A model generated the notes under the pieces. That model saw nothing but the letters and a program-made list of their open reading frames with translations, did no database searches and was not told where the DNA came from. Of a stretch of DNA of 64,000 nt, positions 1 to 8,132 are shown piece by piece. Origin of the DNA: Gemelliphila palaticanis (GTDB taxonomy: Bacteria; Bacillota; Bacilli; Staphylococcales; Gemellaceae); NCBI GenBank assembly GCA_013415235.1, contig JACBYF010000002.1, positions 124,001 through 188,000 of the forward strand. Reading direction: 5' to 3'. Within the stretch, counting starts at the first letter, position 1, and each line of letters begins with the position of its first letter. Made by a program: the position numbers and the translations under genes.

Positions 1-1924
1 GATCTCCACCCCATCCTGTCCAGAAATCTGGTGCTACATTAGAAATTTTATAAGCTAACATTGTACAACACATATGTGCTATATCATTAGAACCTCCTAT
101 ATTATCCTTAACATCTACTCTATTTGATCCAATATATCTATCTAATTTTTCTATCAGCGATTGTTTATACTCACGCATAAACGCTCCAAATATTGTATCA
201 TATGGTGTAATACTTGCTGCAAATTTAAATTGACTAAGATAGTACTTACTTAGATAATTTAAACATCCTTCTACAGAAGTTAGCGGTATATAATTTTTAT
301 CATATTTTTTGTATCTTCCATTTTTAAATTCATTATAAGCTTGCTCTAATTCTTCTATTAAACCAATAACTTTAAAAATAGAATCTTTTGATGATAAACT
401 AGGCTCTGGTGGAAGTGAGTAGTTATTACTATTTTTAATAATATTGACACTCTTAATTACTTCAACACATCTGTTATACCAGTATTTTCTATCTGCTAAA
501 CCGTTATACCCTCCATTTACTCGTCTAGTAACTTGTTCTACTGTTGGATTTTGATCACATAATTGATTCATTGAATTTCTATTCCACCAGAATCCTGCAC
601 TAGTCCATGGATAGTTTTGGGCTACATAATCTACTCCTATATTTACTATGTTCTGATCTCCCATAGCGTTCGCAAATTGTGTATAGTTATATCTTCCTGT
701 TAGCTGAATATAACCTCCACCTTTAAATTTAGGTCCATCCCCATATTGAGTATTTCCTAAATCTTGTCTCCAGTTATATGCATTTCCATCAGCGAGCTCT
801 TTAGTCCATTTTCCTCCACCAGATTCATGACTACATTGGCTTATAAAGTGTCTAATTCTCGATAATGTTGTTATATTATATTCTTTTAAACATCTATTAA
901 GGTCGTTTACCATTCTATCATTTACAACTGTCCAACCAATTTGTCTAAGTTGTTCTCCAGTAACATAGTATCCATCTGCATTTGGATAAGCTGGACCATT
1001 TGGTACTACTGAGTTTCCTCCAGTTCCTTGAGATATTACTAAAACTTGACCTACATGTATTAAGTTTGGATTTACTATTCCGTTTAATCTTTGTAATTCT
1101 GCTACTGTTGTTCCAAATCTTTGGGCTATACCACTTAAAGTATCTCCACTTACTACTGTATAAGTTTTTCCTGGTGTATAATTACTTGAGCCAGATGTAG
1201 AAGCATTTATTACTAGCACTTGACCTACATGTATTAAGTTTGGATTTACTAATCCATTTAGTCTTTGTAATTCTGCTACTGTTGTTCCAAATTTTAAAGC
1301 TATTCCACTAAGAGTATCTCCCCAAACTACTGTATAAGTTGTTTGACTTCCTCCACTATTATTATTTGGATTTGTAGTTGGTATTGATTTTACAGATAAT
1401 ACTTGACCTACATATATTAAATTTGGATTTGTTATTCCATTAATTCTCTGTAATTCTGCTACTGTTGTTCCAAATCTTTGGGCTATTTCTCCTAAGGTAT
1501 CTCCTGGTTGTACTGTATATGTATTTCCTGTTAAATATAGGTAGTTATCTACAGTAGGTGTTGTTGGTTGAAAATCTTTTAGTTTTATTACTTGTCCTGC
1601 ATATATAACGTTAGGATTAGCTATTCCATTAATTCTTTGGAGATTTGCTACTGTTGTTCCAAATCTTTGAGCTATCGCTCCTAATGTATCTCCCGCTCTT
1701 ATCGTATAAGTATCAGGTACTAATATACTTCCAGGTCCTACTCCACTTCCTGTTCCAGTTCCTACTGAAGGTATGTTTATATAATTATTTACTATTAATC
1801 TTTGACCAACTCTTGCCTCTACTGGACCACTTAAGCCATTTATTGCTTTTAGTCCCTCTACTGTCATTCCATATTTACTTGCTATACTATATAATGTTTC
1901 ACCTTTTTTTACTATATGAATCAT
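1..1924 (-). CDS. Phage-type cell-wall hydrolase: five LysM domains plus GH19 domain (partial, runs off the left edge)
   Basis: The frame is open from an ATG at 1924 (AGAGGAA ribosome site) to the window edge, so 641 codons are visible and the C terminus is missing. Five LysM domains fill about residues 1-300; each has the (Y)TVxxGDTLxxIAxxFGTT pattern followed by NPNLIxVGQ. LysM modules bind peptidoglycan N-acetylglucosamine. From about residue 316 to 490 is a GH19 chitinase/lysozyme-like domain, with the catalytic-Glu motif CSHESGGG and the motif [13 protein letters not shown]. About 150 further residues of unrecognised sequence follow, ending in [11 protein letters not shown]. There is no signal peptide, so release would need a holin or cell lysis. 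It lies just downstream of the phage replication genes. Lysin is the likeliest role; a secreted or toxin-like effector with a distinct C-terminal domain is the alternative. Confidence 0.85.
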   Translation of the reverse strand, partial: MIHIVKKGETLYSIASKYGMTVEGLKAINGLSGPVEARVGQRLIVNNYINIPSVGTGTGSGVGPGSILVPDTYTIRAGDTLGAIAQRFGTTVANLQRINGIANPNVIYAGQVIKLKDFQPTTPTVDNYLYLTGNTYTVQPGDTLGEIAQRFGTTVAELQRINGITNPNLIYVGQVLSVKSIPTTNPNNNSGGSQTTYTVVWGDTLSGIALKFGTTVAELQRLNGLVNPNLIHVGQVLVINASTSGSSNYTPGKTYTVVSGDTLSGIAQRFGTTVAELQRLNGIVNPNLIHVGQVLVISQGTGGNSVVPNGPAYPNADGYYVTGEQLRQIGWTVVNDRMVNDLNRCLKEYNITTLSRIRHFISQCSHESGGGKWTKELADGNAYNWRQDLGNTQYGDGPKFKGGGYIQLTGRYNYTQFANAMGDQNIVNIGVDYVAQNYPWTSAGFWWNRNSMNQLCDQNPTVEQVTRRVNGGYNGLADRKYWYNRCVEVIKSVNIIKNSNNYSLPPEPSLSSKDSIFKVIGLIEELEQAYNEFKNGRYKKYDKNYIPLTSVEGCLNYLSKYYLSQFKFAASITPYDTIFGAFMREYKQSLIEKLDRYIGSNRVDVKDNIGGSNDIAHMCCTMLAYKISNVAPDFWTGWGGD

Positions 1925-2035
1925 ATTTTTTTCCTCTTTTCTTTTTTATTGTTGTTATTAATTTTGATTGCTATTTTTTTATATTTTATATACATAATTT
2001 ATTATTCGGTGGATCTTTATTTCTCATAATCTACC

Positions 2036-2575
2036 TTATTCTAAAAAGTTATCTTCTTCAAATGTTGTGAAGTCATCACTTGCTGTACTTCTTCCTCCAA
2101 GTGCTTCTCCGTCTCTTATTTTTTGAATATTACCAAGACCACAAGCTACTCCTTTATTTCCGTTAGAATTAAATGCATAAAAGTTTAATGATACTCTTGC
2201 ATAACATCCTGAATAAACTTCACTCCTATCTAATATTGGCTTTACTTGTCTATCTACTATCTGAGGTGGTGTTAGTGAATTTGCATTAATAAAATAATGT
2301 CCTTTATATGCTTCATCTTCTCTTTCTATATCTCCATCTCTAAGTGGTAGTTTTATTGCCGCTTTATTTGGTTTCTTCCCTCCAAATTTTGAAATTCCTT
2401 CTTCAATTGCCTGATCGATTGCTTTTTCAATAGATTTAATTGTTTCTAAATCATCTTTGGGTATTAATACTGATACAGAATATTTTTCTGCTGATCCGTT
2501 TATTGATACTGGATCCCATCCGTTAAAGTATGATAGTCTTGTATTTATTCCTGTAATTACTTTTGTACTTGCCAT
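2036..2575 (-). CDS. DUF2815 phage protein, probable single-strand DNA-binding protein
   Basis: This 179-residue protein begins MASTKVITGINTRLSY and carries the DUF2815 features: an N-terminal strand region, SVSVLIPKDD, a central GHYFINANS segment and a tail rich in Asp, Glu and Phe (DDFTTFEEDNFLE). That acidic tail resembles the partner-binding tails of phage SSBs. DUF2815 genes sit in phage replication modules beside DUF2800, as here: the upstream gene ends 1 base before this start. ssDNA binding is inferred from the family and the acidic tail. Family assignment is confident, function moderate. Confidence 0.8.
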   Translation of the reverse strand: MASTKVITGINTRLSYFNGWDPVSINGSAEKYSVSVLIPKDDLETIKSIEKAIDQAIEEGISKFGGKKPNKAAIKLPLRDGDIEREDEAYKGHYFINANSLTPPQIVDRQVKPILDRSEVYSGCYARVSLNFYAFNSNGNKGVACGLGNIQKIRDGEALGGRSTASDDFTTFEEDNFLE

Positions 2576-2576
2576 A

Positions 2577-3707
2577 TTATTTTTCCTCCGTTACTACATT
2601 AAATTCATTTTTGGCATTTATTATTTCTTTTCTTCTGTCTAAGTTAGAAACTAGTACAGCTTTTCCTTTTGGTTTATATACCATTTGGGACAGTAATTCT
2701 TCAAATTTAATTTTTCCTAGTTTCTTTTGAAGTTCTGTCATCGATATTAAATTTTTCTTATAAATATCTTGGTATCCATTTTCTTCTAATATTTTTATAA
2801 CTTCATCTTCATTTTTAAATTTTCTATTAGTTCTCGATTCTACTAATTTGAAACCATTCCATTTTTTTCCTGTTTCAATAGCTATTTTTTGGGCATATTC
2901 CTTTATTTCTTCTGCCCACTTACTTAAATCATCTACATGTTCTAATACTTCTTCTATTTCTACATCTGTAAGTAAATGTGGACTTTGTAGTTGAAATCTT
3001 TCTAATTTTTTATGGTGATCGTATCTAGCTCTTAATACTACTGAACAATTTGAAAACTGACACCAAGGACCATATTCAACTATTCCCTTTCCTTCAAAAG
3101 CAAGTTCTGCCTTATCTTTTAATTCTGTTTCAGCCCAGTTTATTAATTTTTTTACTGAGATGGTATCTGTAGATATATTGAATTTTCTAGGTTGGAATAT
3201 TGTCATTCTTATTTCTTCTATGTCATATATAGTCTCGTACAATCTAAGTGCTCCTAAAGCATATAATTTCATTTGTGGATTATCTTTAGCTGATACTTCT
3301 ACTCCCTTACCATATTTAAAATCTATTACGTGTATTGTTTTATCAGCGACTAATACACAGTCTCCTGTCCCGGAACCTTCAGGTACGTAATGAGAGAAAT
3401 CTAATCTTTGTTCAATATGAATAATTGGGTTTTTTGTATGTTCTTTTAGTATTTCTAACTCTTCTATAACAAAAGATACATAGTCATCTGTATAATCTTC
3501 CATTTCTTTATCTTCTATTTTTATGAGTTCATATTTTAATCCTAATTCTTTTTTTAATTTTTCTTCTGCTACTTTATGTGCTAAGGTCCCTTCTTTAGAA
3601 ACTTCGTTTATTTTATTTTCAAAGCATTCTTCTAACCTAGCTAGTGGAGGGCAGGTAAGCCATCTATGACTACTTGAGGCAGATAAAACGACATGTTGTT
3701 TTTCCAT
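2577..3707 (-). CDS. DUF2800 phage protein, PD-(D/E)XK/Cas4-like nuclease
   Basis: This 376-residue protein opens with the DUF2800 signature HVVLSASSSHRWLTCPP. Its core GTGDCVLVADKTIHVIDFKYGKG carries the Asp-containing strand and D-x-K motif of PD-(D/E)XK nucleases, followed by NPQMKLYALGAL, typical of RecB/Cas4-like folds. A Cys-containing segment (GPWCQFSNCS, about residue 220) sits where related proteins bind a metal cluster, though fewer cysteines are visible than in Cas4. The start has a strong AGGAGG site whose bases overlap the end of the broken gene upstream. The family is associated with phage replication or recombination; the exact reaction is not known from sequence. Confidence 0.82.
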   Translation of the reverse strand: MEKQHVVLSASSSHRWLTCPPLARLEECFENKINEVSKEGTLAHKVAEEKLKKELGLKYELIKIEDKEMEDYTDDYVSFVIEELEILKEHTKNPIIHIEQRLDFSHYVPEGSGTGDCVLVADKTIHVIDFKYGKGVEVSAKDNPQMKLYALGALRLYETIYDIEEIRMTIFQPRKFNISTDTISVKKLINWAETELKDKAELAFEGKGIVEYGPWCQFSNCSVVLRARYDHHKKLERFQLQSPHLLTDVEIEEVLEHVDDLSKWAEEIKEYAQKIAIETGKKWNGFKLVESRTNRKFKNEDEVIKILEENGYQDIYKKNLISMTELQKKLGKIKFEELLSQMVYKPKGKAVLVSNLDRRKEIINAKNEFNVVTEEK

Positions 3708-3708
3708 T

Positions 3709-4005
3709 TTATAAACCTCCTGATTTTTCTAGTAAATCTTTGTAGTATTTTGAATCAACTTCTGATAGTTTATTAGCACCATACGATTTTATTAGTTCTT
3801 TTATTTATTCTTGTTTACCTTCTTGTGCTTTAACTGCAAGAATAGTTCTAATTTCTTCAAGACTTACATTGTTTTTTTCTTTATTTTCTGTTTCTTCATA
3901 ATTAGATTCGTCTTCTTTACACATAGAATAGTAAAGTTCTTCTAAACTTTCTGATAGTGACTTTATGTCATCAATTACATTTTTTAATAGTTTTATTTGA
4001 CTCAT
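3709..4005 (-). pseudogene. Small phage replication-module protein ('rrp5-like') split by an in-frame TAA
   Basis: The first 66 codons (from 4005) end with ILAVKAQEGKQE and a TAA at 3805-3807. In the same frame the coding pattern continues: KELIKSYGANKLSEVD, then KYYKDLLEKSGGL, ending at 3709 just before the DUF2800 gene. The full 98-codon reading matches the layout of small phage proteins often labelled rRNA-biogenesis-like, whose C termini read roughly 'LxKxGAxKLSxIDPxxYxxLL'. I infer a recent nonsense mutation (probably CAA or GAA to TAA). Readthrough or a sequencing error would look the same. The ribosome site for the DUF2800 gene lies in the last codons. Confidence 0.6.
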
Positions 4006-4011
4006 GATTTC

Positions 4012-4200
4012 TTATCCTTTCTTTATTTCTTTAATATCAACGGATTTAATAGTTTGACCAGGTTTCATTACGAATATCTGTGTATAATCTCCAAATAACC
4101 ATTGAATAATTTTTTTAGGTAATGTTATTTGTGAACCTTTCAAAATAGTACTATTTTCTCCATTTTTATTAGATACATTAATAACTACTTGATGTTGCAT
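4012..4200 (-). CDS. Small phage protein of unknown function
   Basis: A 62-residue ORF with a good ribosome site (GAAAGGAG, 8 bases before the ATG), lying 6 bases upstream of the next gene in the phage operon. The sequence is mostly beta-prone (QHQVVINVSNKNGE at the start), with the central motif LPKKIIQWLFGDYTQIF and a Lys-rich end. I do not recognise a named family. Spacing and codon use support a real gene of the phage replication module. Confidence 0.6.
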   Translation of the reverse strand: MQHQVVINVSNKNGENSTILKGSQITLPKKIIQWLFGDYTQIFVMKPGQTIKSVDIKEIKKG

Positions 4201-4259
4201 ATATATTTCTCCTTTCTTTAGTTTCTAAGAGTTATTCCCCCTCACATATCTCAGGCAAT

Positions 4260-4288
4260 AAAAAATAGCGAGAAATTAACCTCGCTAA
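4260..4288 (-). terminator. Intrinsic terminator after the sigma-like gene
   Basis: TAGCGAG and CTCGCTA form a 7-bp stem. On the minus strand it is flanked by T-rich runs on both sides, and it lies 10 bases past the stop of the sigma-like gene. Confidence 0.65.
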
Positions 4289-4297
4289 AAAAATTTT

Positions 4298-4894
4298 TTA
4301 AAAATATTTTTTTATAATATCTTTGGCCTTTTTAAAATGCTTGTTGATTGCTACTGCAGATACACCTAATCTATCTGATATTTCTTTTTGGCTTAATTCA
4401 TCAACAAACATTAGTTTAATTACTTCTCTTTGTTTGTCCGTCATTTCTTCCATAGCAGCTATCATTTTATCAGACCATTCAAAATTATCATTTTCTGGTT
4501 CTATAGCTGTTATCATACCTATTTCTGACTTTTCAAAATCAACATCTGCATAATCTATAGATAAATTGTAATTACGTGGAAATATCTGCTCTGCTTCATA
4601 ATTTACATCTTCTCTATTAGGAGCATATCCGTATTCTTCTATAAAGTTTTGAATATATCTTTCTTTCCATTTGATTATTTCTTCTTTTTCTTCTTTTGTT
4701 CGCTTAGGTCTTAAATTTTTGTTATTATAATAAACTTCACTATCATCCATTGAGTGCAATAGTTTAATATCTATTTCTGTTATACCTTTTTCTCCAGGTA
4801 TTAGCGTTGTTCTTGTTCCAACTACTGATTCGTAGGTATATTTAACTCTATTATTTATGTTAGTTTTTCTGATTTTACTAAATCTGTAATCCAC
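4298..4894 (-). CDS. Phage sigma-70 region-4-like transcription regulator
   Basis: This 198-residue protein starts at GTG (4894) with AGAGAGG 9 bases upstream. The first 130 residues are charged and unassigned. The last 55 contain a region-4 helix-turn-helix: MTDKQREVIKLMFVDELSQ, then KEISDRLGVSAVAINKHFKKA. This architecture is usual for small phage sigma-like or ArpU-like late regulators. It probably switches on late phage promoters. The next genes upstream are separated by an unusual structured intergenic stretch (4921-5166) that could hold its promoter. Confidence 0.7.
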   Translation of the reverse strand: MDYRFSKIRKTNINNRVKYTYESVVGTRTTLIPGEKGITEIDIKLLHSMDDSEVYYNNKNLRPKRTKEEKEEIIKWKERYIQNFIEEYGYAPNREDVNYEAEQIFPRNYNLSIDYADVDFEKSEIGMITAIEPENDNFEWSDKMIAAMEEMTDKQREVIKLMFVDELSQKEISDRLGVSAVAINKHFKKAKDIIKKYF

Positions 4895-4920
4895 GATTGG
4901 TTACCTCTCTTTCCGTATTG

Positions 4921-5073
4921 GAAATGAGGAATTCTGTGGATATCCCTGTTTTTGTTGATCATTAATGAATTCCTCATTTCTGATCAACCACCCCATTAGG
5001 TTGATTTATTATTTATTTTTGTTTTGCTTATTAACTATGGGCACAGATTCGTCAATCTATGAATTAATAAGCA
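4921..5073. repeat. Nested inverted repeats in the phage intergenic region
   Basis: A perfect 14-bp inverted repeat, GAAATGAGGAATTC (4921-4934) and its complement (4967-4980), interlocks with a second pair, GTTGATCA (4954-4961) and TGATCAAC (4981-4988). A third pair, TGCTTATTAA/TTAATAAGCA (5025-5034, 5064-5073), encloses AGATT-cgtc-AATCT (5046-5059). No ORF covers this region. Candidates are a structured RNA, an operator cluster or a phage origin. Confidence 0.6.
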
Positions 5074-5118
5074 AGAGTATATTTAATAATCAAGTAGCTA
5101 ATTTGATTATTTTAATTA

Positions 5119-5166
5119 AAAAATAAAAAAGCCTAACAACATTCTTTTATTGAATATTGTTAGGCT
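5119..5166 (-). terminator. Intrinsic terminator after the zinc-finger gene
   Basis: A 15-bp stem with one mismatch (AGCCTAACAAcATTC and its partner, loop TTTTATT) is followed on the minus strand by TTTTTTATTTTTT. It lies 34 bases past the stop of the zinc-finger ORF. Confidence 0.8.
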
Positions 5167-5199
5167 CGTAAGTAGTCTTAATGCTCTTTGTGCTCTATA

Positions 5200-5358
5200 C
5201 TAATCTATTTCTATATATATTTTATTTTTACATTTGTAACATTTAATTTCTAGATTAAATTTTTCCTTTTCTTCACATCTGGTACTTATCGTACATTTTT
5301 TATTACCTTTATCCGCCAATCTTGCTCGGCATAATGGACATTTAATTTGAGTTTTCAT
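5200..5358 (-). CDS. Small Com-like zinc-finger phage protein (52 residues)
   Basis: The ORF runs from ATG at 5358 to TAG at 5200 and begins MKTQIKCPLCRARL; it ends CYKCKNKIYIEID. Two CxxC pairs (CPLC and CYKC) separated by about 30 residues form a probable zinc ribbon. This matches the layout of Mu Com-like proteins and other small phage zinc fingers, which in Mu stimulate translation of the DNA-modification gene. AAAGGAG precedes the start. A strong terminator follows, so this is a separately ended transcript. The Com assignment is by motif layout only. Confidence 0.6.
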   Translation of the reverse strand: MKTQIKCPLCRARLADKGNKKCTISTRCEEKEKFNLEIKCYKCKNKIYIEID

Positions 5359-5404
5359 AAAATTCTCCTTTCGTAAAATACGCTTTTTTGCGAACTTTTA
5401 TTTT

Positions 5405-5431
5405 AAAAAATTTAGCGAGAATTAACTCGCC
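5405..5431 (-). terminator. Terminator overlapping the end of the ImmA-type gene
   Basis: GCGAG-aattaa-CTCGC forms a short stem overlapping the stop codon and is followed on the minus strand by TAAATTTTTTAAAAT. It resembles the hairpin at 4260-4288 in sequence. Confidence 0.5.
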
Positions 5432-6135
5432 ATTTTTAAATCAGCTAGTATTCTTTTTAGTCTTACTTGTGCTGAATCTTTTGAAACGTTAAATATTTTA
5501 GCAATTTGTGGTGCTAGTGATACAGCATGATAAGATTCTAATTTATCTAGACTATATCCCATATTTCTTATGTGAGTAAGGACCGCATATCTATTCATAA
5601 GTAAACAAGCTGATATTGTATTAGCCTGCCATTCTAACCAGTCTCTATCTGAGAATAGATCTCTCTTCTCACTAGTAAAGCTACTTTTATAATCACTTAA
5701 ATATCCTACTGGTGGTTCGTTAGTACTAAAATATTTTCTATGGAATATTATATGACCACACTCATGTGCTAAAGTAAATCTCCTTAAAGTTTCCTTTGAA
5801 TCATCTTCATATAAACTACCGTCTATTATAATAGTTTTATCTGCTACACTTAATCCTTTTATTGAATTATTTTCTTTATCGTATACTATTATTTTTCCTT
5901 CTTTAAAAAAGGACATTCCTAAGTAACATCCATTATTTGATAAATAGTGTACTTCTAAATTATAATTCAAAAAGAATTCTGCGAAATCATCTATATCAAA
6001 TGCCTGTGGTGTAACTAGTAATTCAGGTTTATAATTCCTTATTATTTGTATAGATAATTCTTCTATATCTTTATTACTTAATATTGGAACTCCTGTTCTA
6101 CTAAAATTTACTTTCTTGAGTTGAGCCATATACAT
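5422..6135 (-). CDS. ImmA/IrrE-family metallopeptidase
   Basis: This 237-residue protein has the zinc metallopeptidase motif HECGH within RRFTLAHECGHIIFHR (about residues 129-144), plus the downstream WLEWQANTISACLLMN region typical of ImmA/IrrE (DUF955). Such proteins cleave or inactivate a partner Cro/CI repressor when DNA damage or a quorum signal triggers prophage or ICE induction. The partner is very likely the XRE regulator immediately upstream, 6 bases away. An internal ATG two codons in (MAQLKK) is an equally good start. Confidence 0.85.
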   Translation of the reverse strand: MYMAQLKKVNFSRTGVPILSNKDIEELSIQIIRNYKPELLVTPQAFDIDDFAEFFLNYNLEVHYLSNNGCYLGMSFFKEGKIIVYDKENNSIKGLSVADKTIIIDGSLYEDDSKETLRRFTLAHECGHIIFHRKYFSTNEPPVGYLSDYKSSFTSEKRDLFSDRDWLEWQANTISACLLMNRYAVLTHIRNMGYSLDKLESYHAVSLAPQIAKIFNVSKDSAQVRLKRILADLKMAS

Positions 6136-6141
6136 CTTCCT

Positions 6142-6504
6142 CTATTTAGATTTTTTAGATAACCTATCAATGAAATCTAGCCATTCCTCTTCTCCTGCAT
6201 CTAAATCTTTTGCCATTCTAAGTGCAGCATTAATATAGTCCTTGCCAGCTATGTATTCAGGTAAATCTGGGGCTATATCATTTCTTTGATTTCCAGCTAA
6301 ATTCATTAATTTATCTTGTTCTTCTTGGGTTAATTTTAAAAATTCCGAAATATTTAGTAACTTATCTAACAGAAGGGAATCTCTTCTTCCTTTTTCTATA
6401 TCCGTTAAATATGATGCTGATAATTCTATTTGTTGGGCTAATTCTCTTAATGTGACTCTCCTAGATTTTCTTAGAGTAGTCAAATAATTTCCAAATGTTT
6501 CCAT
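6142..6504 (-). CDS. XRE-family repressor paired with the ImmA protease
   Basis: The protein is read from METFGNYL (6504) because the 17 extra upstream codons lack family similarity. An N-terminal helix-turn-helix (LRELAQQIELSASYLTDIEKGRR) is followed by an acidic C-terminal half, DAGEEEWLDFIDRL. This is the usual CI-like half of a repressor/metalloprotease switch. The palindrome TCTCAAA-N8-TTTGAGA lies about 50 bases upstream and could be its operator. The ribosome site is weak. Confidence 0.75.
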   Translation of the reverse strand: METFGNYLTTLRKSRRVTLRELAQQIELSASYLTDIEKGRRDSLLLDKLLNISEFLKLTQEEQDKLMNLAGNQRNDIAPDLPEYIAGKDYINAALRMAKDLDAGEEEWLDFIDRLSKKSK

Positions 6505-6549
6505 TGTAATTTCACACTTTCTAATATAATTCACCTTTGTCGTAAAAGT

Positions 6550-6571
6550 TCTCAAACACGCATTTTTGAGA
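6550..6571. promoter_or_regulatory. Possible repressor operator upstream of the XRE/ImmA pair
   Basis: TCTCAAA and TTTGAGA are perfect inverted 7-mers separated by 8 bases, placed in the promoter region of the regulator gene. No second copy was found near the other phage genes, so operator status is inferred only from position and symmetry. Confidence 0.35.
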
Positions 6572-6611
6572 GTATATTTATATTTTATCAGATGATATAA
6601 TTTTTTGCAAG

Positions 6612-6648
6612 ATAAAAAATAAGAACAGCATAAATTTTTGCTGTTCTT
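6612..6648 (-). terminator. Terminator after the second XRE gene
   Basis: AAGAACAGCA and TGCTGTTCTT form a 10-bp stem, followed on the minus strand by ATTTTTTATC. It lies just past the stop at 6666. Confidence 0.75.
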
Positions 6649-6665
6649 TGTAGTATGAATATATT

Positions 6666-7019
6666 CTAGTAATTTTTTAAATTCAATAGTAAGTTTGTAG
6701 CAATTTCAATATCTTTCTTGGATGCATTTTTCACTTGTATAAATAAATTTTTTAAATCTTCATTTTCTGTGATAGCTTTAGTAATCTCTAATATTTCTGG
6801 ATTAATATCTATATTGTTAGTTTCCCAGCCGTATAAATAGCTCGGACTAGTATTTAAAGCTCTAGCAATCGTTTCTATTTTTTCTTTTGGAATATTTGAA
6901 ATTATTCCTTGTTCATATTTATGTAAATTTTGTCTACTAATATTAGTTTTCTTACCTAATTCTTCAAGTGTTAGATTATTTTTTAATCTTAGTTCTTTAA
7001 TTCTACTACCAATATTCAT
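6666..7019 (-). CDS. Cro/CI-type XRE transcriptional regulator
   Basis: Translation probably starts at MNIGSRIKEL (7019), which has GGAG 7 bases upstream; an ATG four codons earlier is possible. Residues 3-60 form an XRE helix-turn-helix (LTLEELGKKTNISRQNLHKYE), followed by the common phage-repressor linker NTSPSYLYGWE. The short C-terminal domain has no peptidase signature. It is probably a prophage CI-like or Cro-like regulator. A clear promoter and a hairpin leader precede it, and the leader is duplicated 11.7 kb away. Confidence 0.75.
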   Translation of the reverse strand: MNIGSRIKELRLKNNLTLEELGKKTNISRQNLHKYEQGIISNIPKEKIETIARALNTSPSYLYGWETNNIDINPEILEITKAITENEDLKNLFIQVKNASKKDIEIATNLLLNLKNY

Positions 7020-7064
7020 AATTTTCTCCATGGATATTTTATTATTTCATATCTCTATGCATAT

Positions 7065-7150
7065 TAAAAAAGAGGACACAAAAGTCCTCAATTTTAGTAA
7101 AGTAGCATATAGCTGAACTTTATTATAGCATACTGTAGAGTTTTTATCAA
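7065..7150 (-). promoter_or_regulatory. Promoter plus leader hairpin for the XRE gene (repeat copy A)
   Basis: On the minus strand TTGATA (7145-7150), 17 bases and TATAAT (7122-7127) form a near-consensus promoter. About 35 bases later GAGGAC-N6-GTCCTC followed by TTTTTT makes a terminator-like hairpin (7067-7089), before the XRE gene. This suggests attenuation or a short RNA. About 65 bp of this leader recur at 18826-18895. Confidence 0.6.
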
Positions 7151-7406
7151 AATTATCCAATACTACTAGTCATTAAAAATCCATCTATATTACACACTCT
7201 GTGTTCTATTATTCAAATCAATCACTCACTCTATTACTTTAGGATTATATTGTTCTACCATATAGTATTCATTTGCAAAATTTCTAAATAAATAAGCCTA
7301 TATTTCAAGGCTTTTGTCTAATTTTTTGTCATCAATACCACACACTCAACATGTTTCGAGTTGTCTTGATAGCTATCAAAAACGCATTCTCAACCCCTAT
7401 GGTTAA

Positions 7407-7506
7407 GGGGAACATATCCACACTCGTAGTTGGAAACATATCCAACATTGGCTCTCGTTTGTGGGAAAATATCAACGGTTTTGTCTGTTCGTGAGAACAT
7501 ATCAAC
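7407..7506. repeat. Four direct repeats of a GRRAAMATATCMAC motif
   Basis: Copies lie at 7407-7421, 7432-7445, 7463-7476 and 7493-7506, about 25-31 bases apart, several preceded by CGT. Looser relatives occur at about 17045-17065 and 18009-18026. The stretch 7151-7540 has no convincing ORF. The layout is iteron-like, but no replication gene is adjacent. Confidence 0.5.
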
Positions 7507-7540
7507 TCAAATCATTTCATGGTTAATCACTTATCACTGG

Positions 7541-7920
<380 letters not shown>

Positions 7921-8065
7921 GGTAACTCTCATTTGTTCTATTTAAATTTTGTGTGATATATACACAGCAACATTCATCAATAACTTTCAATTACATAACT
8001 TCCATTTCTATAAAACCATTTAATTCAAGGTAAATCCCAACCAATTTTCATTTATAGTTTTTAAA

Positions 8066-8117
8066 TTAAAAAATACCCCTTGTTTATAACCTCAATTATC
8101 GGTATCATTCAAGGGGT
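8066..8117 (-). terminator. Terminator of the cadC-HMA-cadA operon
   Basis: ACCCCTTG and CAAGGGGT pair around a 27-base loop that itself contains short pairs. On the minus strand a TATTTTTTAATTT run follows. It lies 16 bases past the cadA stop. Confidence 0.7.
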
Positions 8118-8132
8118 GAATAGGAAAAAAGT

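Noticed and set aside
1925..2035. 24-codon Lys-rich ORF ([20 protein letters not shown]...) just before the LysM gene
   Set aside because: It overlaps the lysin ATG in an ATGA arrangement but is AT-driven, low in complexity and has no ribosome site.
982..2070. Plus-strand ORFs rich in Leu and Phe inside the LysM gene
   Set aside because: They have no ribosome sites and mirror the LysM repeats in antisense, so they are shadows of the minus-strand gene.
7151..7540. CRISPR array from the four repeats at 7407-7506
   Set aside because: Repeats are short, imperfect and unevenly spaced by only 11-17 bases, with no cas genes; they do not form a CRISPR.
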